Of a stretch of 22,120 nt of DNA, positions 7,984 to 15,478 are shown one piece after another. The notes beneath the pieces are model-generated. The model worked only from the letters and a program-made list of their open reading frames with translations. It was not told where the DNA came from and did no database searches. Numbering within the stretch: position 1 is the stretch's first letter; each line of letters starts with the position of its first letter. Made by a program: the position numbers and the translations under genes. This DNA is from a virus: IMG/VR virus record IMGVR_UViG_3300035204_002395, positions 1-22,120 of that record; one strand, written 5' to 3'.

Positions 7984-8667
7984 TCACTCACCAAATTTGT
8001 AATTGAATTTTTCTATATCTGATTTGTATATTTGACTAATTATTTGAGTTGATTCTTCATTATACAAACTAAAGTAGTCCCCTTTCCAATTTGGAAAAGA
8101 AGAGGAATCTGGGTCTTTGTAGTCCGCCTTTAGATAAGGTATTTTGGATATATCTATTTCTGCTTTTTCAGAAAGTGCCTTCGGTAACGTTTCATTTATG
8201 TCTTCCACTTTAAAAACGTCATCTAATAGTAAATCTTCCTTTTCATGATCACAGCAAAAATAAGAATAGTTTGGTAGCCCCCGACCGTCTATAATTTTTT
8301 TTAGCCATTCATTAAAAGTATAATGAAATTGTGACCGCATATCATAATCTTTATCATCTCGTTGGTATGGGCGCATATTCTTATCTGGCCTAAAATAAAA
8401 GTAGTAAGAAACCATTTTTTTCCAAGGATTCCTAACTAATGTAAATTTGTAATAATCATCCCAAGGCCCAACAGCCTTATTAGAAAAGTCTTCATGAGTG
8501 AAGTAAGACTTTAGAGAATGAGCATTAACATGCAGCATATACAAGGGGTCTGTAGGATGCTCTTCTCCCTTTATGTCGGAGGAAGAGTCCAACAGATACC
8601 TAACCCCACTAGACCCACAAAAAGGATTGGACAGAAAGATAAACTTCTTGCTATGACTTATCCTCAT
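7984..8667 (-). CDS. Sulfotransferase (carbohydrate sulfotransferase-like)
   Basis: This 227-residue protein should move sulfate from PAPS to a hydroxyl, probably on a sugar. Residues 8-23 (KFIFLSNPFCGSSGVR) form the strand and loop that bind the 5'-phosphosulfate. Residues 76-90 (TLVRNPWKKMVSYYF) carry the 3'-phosphate-binding Arg79 and Ser87, spaced as in the family. FKVEDI (~172-177) and a C-terminal DYFSLYNEESTQIISQIY followed by KFNYKF match the ends of phage and animal Golgi-type sulfotransferases. The start ATG (8665-8667) lies inside the upstream small gene (17 bp overlap). It closes the long minus-strand glycan/PhoH transcript, so a role in sulfating a phage-made or host glycan is likely but inferred. 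Confidence 0.75.
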   Translation of the reverse strand: MRISHSKKFIFLSNPFCGSSGVRYLLDSSSDIKGEEHPTDPLYMLHVNAHSLKSYFTHEDFSNKAVGPWDDYYKFTLVRNPWKKMVSYYFYFRPDKNMRPYQRDDKDYDMRSQFHYTFNEWLKKIIDGRGLPNYSYFCCDHEKEDLLLDDVFKVEDINETLPKALSEKAEIDISKIPYLKADYKDPDSSSFPNWKGDYFSLYNEESTQIISQIYKSDIEKFNYKFGE

Positions 8668-8803
8668 TGTGACAAAAACATTTACATTTATCTAGTCTGC
8701 ATAAACCCAGACCGCAGAACCAATGCTTAATCTTTTTCCAGAGCCAGCCGTGGTTCGGGTCTTTTTTTATGAACTTACCGTGCCTAGAGCTCCACATTCC
8801 CAT
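8651..8803 (-). CDS. Small basic Cys/Trp-rich protein (50 aa)
   Basis: An open frame starts at ATG 8801-8803, 2 bp after the stop of the lipoprotein gene. It has the best ribosome-binding site in this stretch: GGAGAATAAAA just before the ATG. The 50 residues begin MGMWSSRHGKFIKKDPNHGW, are strongly basic with Trp, and end in a Cys-rich patch (WFCGLGLC, then KCKCFC, five Cys in 15 residues). The last 17 bp overlap the sulfotransferase start. No signal peptide or membrane segment is visible. Function unknown; the clustered Cys and His could bind metal. The strong Shine-Dalgarno and tight packing argue that it is translated. Confidence 0.55.
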   Translation of the reverse strand: MGMWSSRHGKFIKKDPNHGWLWKKIKHWFCGLGLCRLDKCKCFCHNEDKS

Positions 8804-8805
8804 TT

Positions 8806-8964
8806 TTATTCTCCTTCAGTTTTGCATGCACAACTGCAATCGGCAACTGAGCAACTGTCGGATGAACAACAGCCTGCCCCACAGGAACAGTCCGGACATC
8901 CGGAATTTCCCCAGTTACAGCCAATTACAAGAAGTGCTGCACAAATCGTTATAATTTTTTTCAT
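8806..8964 (-). CDS. Small Cys-rich lipoprotein (52 aa)
   Basis: ATG 8962-8964 overlaps the stop of the ClpP-like gene as ATGA, so translation is probably coupled. The 52 residues start with a lipoprotein signal: MKKIITICAALLVIGC, with basic Lys2-3, a hydrophobic core and the lipobox VIGC ending at Cys16. The mature part (36 residues) has nine more Cys, several in CxC or CC pairs, plus Ser/Gly/Asp. It would be attached to the outer or inner membrane by lipidated Cys16. Possible roles are surface alteration, superinfection exclusion or metal binding. A spanin is less likely because it is not Pro-rich and no inner-membrane partner overlaps it. The signal is clear; the function is unknown. Confidence 0.65.
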   Translation of the reverse strand: MKKIITICAALLVIGCNWGNSGCPDCSCGAGCCSSDSCSVADCSCACKTEGE

Positions 8965-9731
8965 TTCTTCTTATTCTTTCTTTTTATTTTGTTATCTTGA
9001 TGCTCGGGCATCATCGCTTTTACTTCATCAACTAGTCCCATTTCTAGAGCCTCATCCGCGTCTATCCACCAGTCCTTTCTGTCCCAGTTTCTGACTATCT
9101 TATATTTAGTTAAGTTAGACCGAGAAGTGAAAATGTCAAGTATTCTTCCTTCAATTCTTTTTACTAATTTAACCTCATCTTCTATTTCGTAGGTTTTACC
9201 GATAGCACCGAATGCGGCCCTATGAATCATTAACCATGCTTGGTGACCGATCCATCGGACGTCCCCAGCCTGCAAAAGTATACCAGCCATAGAAGCAGCC
9301 ATACCTAATGACCCTGTAGTTATCTTATGCCCTTTGCCCCTTAAATATTGAATAAAATCGAATAATTCAAAACCATCAATGATACTACCCCCGGGAGACG
9401 AGAAAACGATCTCTATGGCGCATTTAGGGTCATTACGGTGCCACTGTGTAAGCTTGTTCATACAGGCCTGAACTGATTGATAGCTGACTTCTTTGGAAAA
9501 TCTATAAAGATGGTTTTCTTCATCACTTAGAAGCTCCTTTTGCCTAGAGGACCAAGCTTTTTCAAATTCAATTTCAGATTTTCCCGCCTCTGCCGCAGTT
9601 TTTCTTGTTTCTGCTTCAGTTTTTGCGATTTCAGCTTCTTTTTGACTCAGCTCGGCTTTTTTGTGTCTCAATTCCGCCTCTTTAATCTTTACGTCTAGTT
9701 CTATTTCTTTTTTTGATCTTTGTTCGCTCAT
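8961..9731 (-). CDS. ClpP-family serine protease with an N-terminal coiled coil
   Basis: This is a ClpP/S14-type peptidase of 256 residues with an intact triad: Ser147 in GMAASMAG, His170 in WLMIHRAAFG, and Asp220 in WDRKDWW. The oxyanion-loop motif SSPGGS sits at 111-116. Spacing matches E. coli ClpP. In phages, ClpP-like enzymes often act as head-maturation proteases, but this gene is far from portal and terL and lies in an operon with PhoH. Residues ~5-70 are an added Glu/Ala/Lys coiled coil (repeats such as KAELSQKEAEIAKTEAET) absent from cellular ClpP, and the tail is basic (KIKRKNKKK). Start ATG 9729-9731 overlaps the phoH stop as ATGA. Substrate unknown; prohead protease or regulatory protease are both possible. 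Confidence 0.8.
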   Translation of the reverse strand: MSEQRSKKEIELDVKIKEAELRHKKAELSQKEAEIAKTEAETRKTAAEAGKSEIEFEKAWSSRQKELLSDEENHLYRFSKEVSYQSVQACMNKLTQWHRNDPKCAIEIVFSSPGGSIIDGFELFDFIQYLRGKGHKITTGSLGMAASMAGILLQAGDVRWIGHQAWLMIHRAAFGAIGKTYEIEDEVKLVKRIEGRILDIFTSRSNLTKYKIVRNWDRKDWWIDADEALEMGLVDEVKAMMPEHQDNKIKRKNKKK

Positions 9732-10510
9732 TTTTCGCTCTCCCTGAGTTTTTTGATTAAAAATTTTACAAGTTCTGACCTCATAATATCTTCTTCAGAA
9801 AATTTAAAAGTATAAATTCCCATTTCCGCACTTTCTATATCAGAAAAAATTCTAAACATATTTTGAAAACCCCCTTGTGAATTTTCGCTACGTAAATCAG
9901 TCTGCATAGGGTCCGCTAGAATAAAGCATCTACTACCTTGCCCCATTCTAGTTAATACAGTTGTAATCTCTTTTTGTGTCGAATTTTGCGCTTCATCTAA
10001 AATTATGCACTTTCCGGTCCAATTCATCCCCCTTGCAAAATTAACCGGAAACATAGAAACTCTATTTTCTTCTTCTAATTTTTCGGGCCTAGTCGTTACT
10101 AATAACTCATCTAGTTTGTCAAGAAAGGGTAAGTTATAAAATTTTAACTTATCGTCTGCACTACCGGGTAAAAACCCCAAGCTCCTGTCTGAACTTTCTA
10201 CAGCAGAACGAAGATACATTATATTATTAATGTTTTTCATATTTAGCAGTTGGAGCCCGCAATAGGTAGCTAACAACGTTTTACTCGTTCCCGCTGGCCC
10301 ATCAACGAAAACTATTTTTGTGTTGTAGTCTAAAGCTATTCGGAAAAACTCTTTTTGTTTTTCTGTCCAAGGGAATTGATTTAGCTTGATTACTCGCTTG
10401 ATTGGGTTCTCGACAATATATTTACTGTCTGTTTCGTTTAAGTCTTCGGCGAGTTTTCTGTCGCCTCTAATTTTAACTTTGCCGGTCGATTTAGTCTTCT
10501 TAGCTGCCAT
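9728..10510 (-). CDS. phoH: PhoH-like ATPase
   Basis: This 260-residue P-loop ATPase belongs to the PhoH family, a common marine phage gene. Walker A is GPAGTSKT at 71-78 and Walker B is CIILDEAQN at 168-176, followed by a sensor-like LTRMGQGSR and ADPMQTDL. The PhoH core begins near WTEKQKEFFRIAL (~48-60). The N-terminal ~35 residues are basic and probably flexible. The family is linked to RNA metabolism, and formerly to phosphate stress, but its phage role is unsettled. The start ATG at 10508-10510 is 22 bp downstream of rfbB, and the stop overlaps the protease start. All key residues are present. Confidence 0.9.
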   Translation of the reverse strand: MAAKKTKSTGKVKIRGDRKLAEDLNETDSKYIVENPIKRVIKLNQFPWTEKQKEFFRIALDYNTKIVFVDGPAGTSKTLLATYCGLQLLNMKNINNIMYLRSAVESSDRSLGFLPGSADDKLKFYNLPFLDKLDELLVTTRPEKLEEENRVSMFPVNFARGMNWTGKCIILDEAQNSTQKEITTVLTRMGQGSRCFILADPMQTDLRSENSQGGFQNMFRIFSDIESAEMGIYTFKFSEEDIMRSELVKFLIKKLRESEK

Positions 10511-10532
10511 TAAAAATAATTACACGCCAAAA

Positions 10533-11528
10533 CTACTCATGTTCGCATTGGTCTGCTAAGTCTTTGAACTCAGTGTCGTAATTAGACTTGTAATAAGTGA
10601 CAGTTTTTAGCAATCCCTTTTCAAGAGAGTACTTAGGTTTCCACTTTAATTCTTTTTTAATTTTAGTATTATCTATTGCATATCTGAAATCGTGCCCAGC
10701 TCGATCATCTACGAATTCGGTACAATCTTCGGGGTCGACCTTTAGAATTTTACAAATATCATAAATGATTTGAAGATTCGTTTTCTCTGCATTCGCCCCG
10801 ATATTGTATGTTTCCCCCACTGTACCTTTAATTAAAATCGCCCACAAAGCATGACAATGATCCTCAACATGTATCCAGTCTCTAATATTTCTGCCTTTTC
10901 CGTATACGGGAATTTTCTTTCTTCCTAAAATAGAATTAATTACGACAGGTATAAACTTCTCTTCATGTTGATTGGGTCCATAATTATTAGAACAATTAGA
11001 AATAGTTACAGGTAAATTAAATGTATGAAAATAGGCTCGCACCATATGGTCAGCGGCAGCCTTTGATGCGGCATACGGATTTCTAGGGCAGTAGGGGGAA
11101 GCTTCTGTAAATTTGCCCTTTTCTCCTAGTTCTCCGTATACTTCATCGGTGGAAATATGATGTAATCTTTTTACGTTATATTTTCTGCACGACTCTAAGA
11201 GATTAAAGGTTCCTACTATATTGCTCTCCAAGAAGGGTCTTGGCCCGCTAATCGAATTATCTACGTGCGTTTCTGCAGCGAAGTGAATTACATGGGTAAT
11301 ATTGTGTTTTTCGAAAACCCAATTTAGGTATCGTTGATCTTTTAAATCTACGTTTTCGAATTTGACTTTGTGATGGTCGTCGACCGCTTCTCTTATATTT
11401 TCATAATTACCTGCGTAAGTGAGGCTGTCAAGTATCACCAAGCGCTTTACGGCACTCCGCTTCTTGATCGCGAGTTCTACGAAATTTGACCCTATAAAAC
11501 CGCAACCGCCTGTAACTAACAAGTTCAT
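10533..11528 (-). CDS. rfbB: dTDP-glucose 4,6-dehydratase
   Basis: This is an extended short-chain dehydrogenase of 331 residues that converts dTDP-glucose to dTDP-4-keto-6-deoxyglucose. NAD binding: TGGCGFIGS at 6-14. The LDSLTYAGN stretch at 33-41 is typical of RmlB. Catalytic set: STDEVYGE with Thr127, Asp128 and Glu129, plus Tyr152-x3-Lys156 in PYAASK. NYGPNQHEEKFIP and GRNIRDWIHVEDH are further family hallmarks. Length is close to bacterial RmlB. The start overlaps the upstream glycosyltransferase stop by 4 bp. Together with rfbA and the epimerase/reductase in the same transcript it should feed a deoxysugar route, most simply to dTDP-L-rhamnose. Confidence 0.93.
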   Translation of the reverse strand: MNLLVTGGCGFIGSNFVELAIKKRSAVKRLVILDSLTYAGNYENIREAVDDHHKVKFENVDLKDQRYLNWVFEKHNITHVIHFAAETHVDNSISGPRPFLESNIVGTFNLLESCRKYNVKRLHHISTDEVYGELGEKGKFTEASPYCPRNPYAASKAAADHMVRAYFHTFNLPVTISNCSNNYGPNQHEEKFIPVVINSILGRKKIPVYGKGRNIRDWIHVEDHCHALWAILIKGTVGETYNIGANAEKTNLQIIYDICKILKVDPEDCTEFVDDRAGHDFRYAIDNTKIKKELKWKPKYSLEKGLLKTVTYYKSNYDTEFKDLADQCEHE

Positions 11529-12310
11529 CTAATATAATTTAAAACCTCCTCAAGTATTTTAACGGGTAGATTATTTATGTTTCCAATTCGCCTGAGCAGA
11601 TCTACTGGCTGTTGCCCATCACTCCTAAAATGTAAAATCTTTGCGTTCTCATTGTATTTATAAGCAGAGACGATGTTCTCATGATTTTTCTTAATCTTAA
11701 ATTCGCTTCCATGATCCTGAAGGGTTAAACAGAGAGACGGGGTTTCAATGTGCGCACCGCGAGTAGTCCAAGTTCTTTCTACCCATTTCTTCAGGAACCC
11801 TAATCCTTGGTTATTATGAACAACAACCCACGAACCTATATGATCCAATGTGTACCCATCTTGATTTAGCGGTCTATCATTTGGATGAATATGACAAACT
11901 TGAATATCGCAATCGTTATATACTTCGTTGTCGAATGGCTCTAGGATGCATTTATCTGCGTCCATCATAACTATCGGATAATTTTCTTCATTTTCACATA
12001 ACTTCATTAGCTGTCTAGTTTTTTCTGAAACAGCATTTTTCCAATCGTTGTCGTGTATCCTTTGGGGGACAGAATAGGTCGTCGTATCTAAGAACTGTAT
12101 TTTGTCGGAAAGTTCCTTAACCTTGCTTCTTGTTTCTTTGTTAAGACCTACGTCGGCGATATAAATGTTTTTAATCCTATCATCCATTTTTAGAAGTAAA
12201 GACTTCAGCCAGACCGTACCTAAGGCGTAATACGCTTCATTTAATACGGAGTAAATGGTCAACTTATCTGACCTAGGAGTACCCTCGAAATATTCTAAGT
12301 TATCGTTCAT
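11525..12310 (-). CDS. Glycosyltransferase with a GT-A fold (GT8-like)
   Basis: The protein has 261 residues. After a short N-terminal extension, LTIYSVLNEAYYALGTVWLKSLL (17-39) matches the first strand and helix of GT-A transferases that work on nucleotide sugars. IVMMDADKCILEPFDN at 113-128 contains the metal-binding DxD (Asp117, Asp119). HIGSWVVVHNNQG (~157-169) and ILHFRSDGQ near the C-terminus are also typical. Donor and acceptor cannot be told. It sits between the amidotransferase-like gene (5 bp gap) and rfbB (4 bp overlap), so it probably uses a sugar made by this cluster. Confidence 0.7.
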   Translation of the reverse strand: MNDNLEYFEGTPRSDKLTIYSVLNEAYYALGTVWLKSLLLKMDDRIKNIYIADVGLNKETRSKVKELSDKIQFLDTTTYSVPQRIHDNDWKNAVSEKTRQLMKLCENEENYPIVMMDADKCILEPFDNEVYNDCDIQVCHIHPNDRPLNQDGYTLDHIGSWVVVHNNQGLGFLKKWVERTWTTRGAHIETPSLCLTLQDHGSEFKIKKNHENIVSAYKYNENAKILHFRSDGQQPVDLLRRIGNINNLPVKILEEVLNYIR

Positions 12311-12315
12311 TTTTT

Positions 12316-13689
12316 TTAAAACCCTCTTTTTTCTCCCCTAGCAAATGGGTAATTATGTTTTGTGAGATAGTTATCTATAACAGATTTATACACACTATTC
12401 TTAAGGTCTTGCGTTAGATTTAGGAACTCTTGTACGACCTTTGTATCCAAATATGGATACCTAGCCTCAAGCCCATAAGAACCGCCCACATACTCTTCCT
12501 TTGCTAGATAAGACTCCATTGTGCTACCATAAAAACTATTCCATGGAAATATAGCATTTAAATCCTTAGGAAACAATCCTCCGAAATTACTATGCCCAAA
12601 ATGCTTATTGCCCCCGAATCCGTAATCACTGAACACCTCGTCTGCTCCCATTCCTGAAAGATACATCTTAATTCCATCTTTTTTGGCTCGTTCGCAAACT
12701 AAACCAAGCCAGTTGGAGCCACTATCTGTAACTAGTTCAATATATTCTCGATAAGACACGTGACCCGTATGAGGACACGTAGAATCTATTCCGTATTGAA
12801 AAGGTTCAGTTTGTTTTGTTATCGCTTCGTGGCATCTCGCATAGTTTTCTTGTGTCTTGTGCAATACCTCATAGGCTCCGAGCTTGGAATCTTCTATCAA
12901 TTTCCATCTACGTTCTAATATCTCTTTATTTTCTTTGGGTGCATTCGCCCATGAATATTCTTCATCTACTACTGAGTAAGCTTTAAATGGAATATCCAAA
13001 TTTAATAACTCTAAACATATACCGCCGCTATCATATCCACTACTAAGTCCTAAAAATATTTCTTGGCTAGAGTTAGAAGTTCTTTTTTTCATAGACTCCT
13101 TAAATGCCAAGTCCCAGTCTTCAAAGCTGTCTTTATGTTGATCAAGGTTAAACTCAAAAATATTATATTCTCCAGTTTGTTCTAGCGTACTAATCTTAAA
13201 TGTCTTAACCGTATTTGGTGGCATTTTTTGGACATTAACATGACCAGCAAGATCCAAGGGGGTCTTGTATGTGCTACAGCCAAATTTTTCACCAGAAACA
13301 GAGTAGAATATCGGTTTAGTTTTGAAAACATCACTTGCAATTAAAATCTTATCGTTTGCAAAATCGAATAATATAACCGCGAATTCTCCATCGAGTTTTT
13401 TAATGAATTCGTCCCCATGCTCTTCATAAAGAGGAATCAAACACTCTCCGTCACTCTTATAGTCCCCAAATGATTTAAAGTTATAAATTTCTCCGTTGTA
13501 TAGACAAACCACATCGCCCTTGGTAAAGGGCTGAGTAGTGAACTCTCCAGTCATGCTAAGCAGATTATGTAAGAACGTATAACCGTTAGCTTTAATTGTA
13601 TTGGTATGATCAGGCCCTCTTAATTTTAAATAAAAGTTGACCTTGTCATAGTTATCTTTTTCTAGGTTTGAACAATAGATGCTGCACAT
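12316..13689 (-). CDS. Asparagine synthetase-like class II glutamine amidotransferase
   Basis: The protein has 457 residues and two domains. The N-terminal glutaminase begins with Met1-Cys2, where Cys2 becomes the nucleophile, and has RGPD (24-27), YNGEIYN (64-70) and SDGECL (79-84). The C-terminal synthetase domain has the ATP-pyrophosphatase loop LSSGYDSGG (215-223), SGMGADEVFSDYG (345-357) and LEARYPYLD (407-415). It stops right after RGEKRGF, the equivalent of the KxGF motif, so the last helical part of full AsnB (~550 residues) is absent. In glycan clusters such proteins can amidate sugar acids rather than make asparagine; with no asparagine metabolism nearby, that is the more likely role here. 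A 1 bp gap separates it from the upstream gene. Confidence 0.82.
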   Translation of the reverse strand: MCSIYCSNLEKDNYDKVNFYLKLRGPDHTNTIKANGYTFLHNLLSMTGEFTTQPFTKGDVVCLYNGEIYNFKSFGDYKSDGECLIPLYEEHGDEFIKKLDGEFAVILFDFANDKILIASDVFKTKPIFYSVSGEKFGCSTYKTPLDLAGHVNVQKMPPNTVKTFKISTLEQTGEYNIFEFNLDQHKDSFEDWDLAFKESMKKRTSNSSQEIFLGLSSGYDSGGICLELLNLDIPFKAYSVVDEEYSWANAPKENKEILERRWKLIEDSKLGAYEVLHKTQENYARCHEAITKQTEPFQYGIDSTCPHTGHVSYREYIELVTDSGSNWLGLVCERAKKDGIKMYLSGMGADEVFSDYGFGGNKHFGHSNFGGLFPKDLNAIFPWNSFYGSTMESYLAKEEYVGGSYGLEARYPYLDTKVVQEFLNLTQDLKNSVYKSVIDNYLTKHNYPFARGEKRGF

Positions 13690-13690
13690 A

Positions 13691-14398
13691 TTAATATTTT
13701 TTTATAAGTTCTGGCTCTTCTACTTTAAGAAAGAGTTCATTTCCATCCGGGTGGTGAATGTACCCGGGGAGAATAGAAATATTTATTTTATCTTGTAATT
13801 TATGTAAAACGTAAGGAAATATAATCTGGTCCCTAGATGAAAATCTACATGCAAGTTCGAACCACCTGAAGCCCAATTCTTGGGTTACCAAGTTATTCTT
13901 TTTGACGAAACAGCTCATTTCGTACAAACCATTGCTTTCTGGATATTCCTCGGATGTAAGAAAATCTAATGTATTTTGAATATATTTAGCATTCTCTATT
14001 CCAGTTTGAGCGCATACAACTGCCTCTTGGTAAGCGCAATTTCTATAGGGATGATCAAAAAGAGCAACGTCATTATCTCTTAAATATTCCTTACATATTT
14101 GGCGGGGGTTCATCTTTAATGCCTGACAGGAGTCTAACCAGATATATGATTCGTATTTTTCAGGGACGAACAGATGAGGTAGCATTTTATAAATTTTATG
14201 ATTACGTCGATTACCATAAATTTTATCGAAACTATACTGGGGGCCAACTATTTGGTTCCACCCATCTGCCGACTCATATGTCCGATCTACAAATGCAAAA
14301 AAATCTAAATCGAAGCTCTTATAACTTAGCTCCTCTTTTGTTAGCGGGCGAAGATCGTTTTTACTTCCAAAAAGACTCGTCAATACGGCTATCTTCAT
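13691..14398 (-). CDS. DUF616/TOD1-MUCI70-like glycosyltransferase
   Basis: The 235 residues match my recollection of the DUF616 (TOD1/MUCI70) glycosyltransferase family. The visible signature is RRNHKIYKMLPHLF (64-77), then YIWLDSCQAL (85-94) in place of a DxD, and DHPYRNCAYQEA (115-126). The N-terminus MKIAVLTSLFG is a clean GT-A first strand, which supports this start even though it overlaps the upstream gene by 38 bp. Plant relatives act in cell-wall polysaccharide synthesis; bacterial and phage members are mostly uncharacterised. Donor and acceptor are unknown. Confidence 0.65.
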   Translation of the reverse strand: MKIAVLTSLFGSKNDLRPLTKEELSYKSFDLDFFAFVDRTYESADGWNQIVGPQYSFDKIYGNRRNHKIYKMLPHLFVPEKYESYIWLDSCQALKMNPRQICKEYLRDNDVALFDHPYRNCAYQEAVVCAQTGIENAKYIQNTLDFLTSEEYPESNGLYEMSCFVKKNNLVTQELGFRWFELACRFSSRDQIIFPYVLHKLQDKINISILPGYIHHPDGNELFLKVEEPELIKKY

Positions 14399-15278
14399 TT
14401 TTTTCTATACCTTTCCAGTTCTCTAGAGCTTCTTCCACGGCCTGTAAAGATGTTCTCACTTTAATGTCGTGTTTACCTAGTTGTTTTCTTAATTTCGCGT
14501 TATCCAAGGTACAATTCGACCGTGGGGTAGCCGCAGCAGACTTGTACATCTCTTTTTCATTTTCGAAAAACTTAAAGTCTTTATTTATTCCTAAAATTTT
14601 ATTTATTTTATTTGTAATTACTTTGGTAGATACAGGTCTTGAATTTACTACGTTATAAATCCCGTATTCGCACTTATATAAATATAGATCTAAACAGTAA
14701 CTTACGAAATCTGCTCTATGAGATATAGAATTCTTTGAATTTAAAAGTTTATCATATTTCATTAATTTGCTAAGATAATTTCTTCCACTATCATATTCGT
14801 CGAACGGAATTCTTAATCGCCATATGTAGTAGTCTTCGCCGATCTCTTTGATTTTTTGCTCACCCAGAGCCTTGGTGCCACTATAGTAACTACATGGAGG
14901 AACATCGAAACTAAAATTCGATTCATCTTCTTCTGTAAATTTCTTATCGTAACCGTTGTAAATGCACCCAGAGGACACGTGCCCCCAAGGTACCCTTGCC
15001 ATAGCACAGGCTTTAGCGATTACGCTGGGTAGGGTGACGTTTCCCTTAAAAGTATCTTCTTGAAATATTTCACATGCATCGACATTGGGTTTACCGGTGT
15101 AACCAGCACAATTAATTAAAAAGCGAGGCTTGAGCTCTCGGAGCATTTGATAAAGTAAAGTATAGTTATAATAATCACTTTCACTCCTAGAGATATTCAT
15201 ATATTCTATACCTCTAGAATCTAACTCGGAGATAAACTGACTCCCTATATAACCTGTTCCGCCTAATAATAATATCAT
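14361..15278 (-). CDS. Nucleotide-sugar epimerase/reductase resembling NRS/ER (alternative: RmlD-like reductase)
   Basis: This is a 305-residue extended SDR. NAD(P) binding is GGTGYIGS (6-13). The catalytic pair is Tyr132-x3-Lys136 in YYSGTK. Features shared with the plant UER1/RHM C-terminal and giant-virus bifunctional 3,5-epimerase/4-reductase, from memory, are: INCAGYTGKPNVDACE (55-70), SSGCIYNGYD (102-111) with a Cys at 105 as in epimerase/reductases, the F.EED..NF acidic segment (114-123), RLRIPFD with a following RNYLSKLMKYDKLL (166-179), YGIYNVVN, and TPRSNCTLDNAKLR. It would turn dTDP-4-keto-6-deoxyglucose into dTDP-L-rhamnose in one protein, which fits the lack of an rmlC here. It overlaps the downstream gene by 38 bp and the upstream one by 4 bp. 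Confidence 0.75.
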   Translation of the reverse strand: MILLLGGTGYIGSQFISELDSRGIEYMNISRSESDYYNYTLLYQMLRELKPRFLINCAGYTGKPNVDACEIFQEDTFKGNVTLPSVIAKACAMARVPWGHVSSGCIYNGYDKKFTEEDESNFSFDVPPCSYYSGTKALGEQKIKEIGEDYYIWRLRIPFDEYDSGRNYLSKLMKYDKLLNSKNSISHRADFVSYCLDLYLYKCEYGIYNVVNSRPVSTKVITNKINKILGINKDFKFFENEKEMYKSAAATPRSNCTLDNAKLRKQLGKHDIKVRTSLQAVEEALENWKGIEKNEDSRIDESFWK

Positions 15279-15478
15279 TTCTTTTTCCTAAACATATTTC
15301 TTATAGTTTTCCACCCCAACGTTTTTTTCTTTGGTGATCCATACCATCCCTCTTTTCTTCGTCTTTTGACTTCTTCTTCTTGCCACCTGAGCTCTTCCTC
15401 CCATACCTCTCTTTCCTCTGGCGTGAGGTGAGGAGGGATAGGGGACTTATAGGTGTTATCGCTTTTATCATTCTTCAT
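15275..15478 (-). CDS. Small charged protein of unknown function (67 aa)
   Basis: The 67 residues show a short polar N-terminus, then LTPEEREVWEEELRWQEEE, a likely amphipathic acidic helix rich in Trp and Glu. A strongly basic C-terminus with many Lys/Arg follows (ending FRKKK). No signal, membrane segment or known motif is present. It overlaps rfbA by 11 bp and the epimerase/reductase by 4 bp, a degree of packing that favours a translated gene. It could be an adaptor within the glycan pathway, but nothing proves it. Confidence 0.5.
   Translation of the reverse strand: MKNDKSDNTYKSPIPPHLTPEEREVWEEELRWQEEEVKRRRKEGWYGSPKKKTLGWKTIRNMFRKKK

Noticed and set aside
8806-8964. Outer-membrane spanin (Rz1-like)
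   Set aside because: The lipoprotein is Cys-rich rather than Pro-rich and no overlapping inner-membrane spanin or holin/endolysin genes are present.
8723-9094. Plus-strand frame of 123 codons
   Set aside because: It is antisense to the lipoprotein, the basic microprotein and the end of the protease gene. The minus-strand frames have a lipobox, a Shine-Dalgarno and ATGA coupling.
14361-14398. The 38 bp overlap as a frameshifted fusion of two genes
   Set aside because: Both proteins have natural ends: the epimerase/reductase is full length and the GT begins with a clean first strand.
14119-14658. Plus-strand frame of 179 codons
   Set aside because: It is antisense across the DUF616-like and epimerase/reductase genes, both of which have clear motifs.
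14677-14684. T4 late-promoter-like TATAAATA (also minus strand at 11655-11662)
   Set aside because: Both lie inside genes and not at a sensible distance from a start on the same strand; expected by chance in AT-rich DNA.
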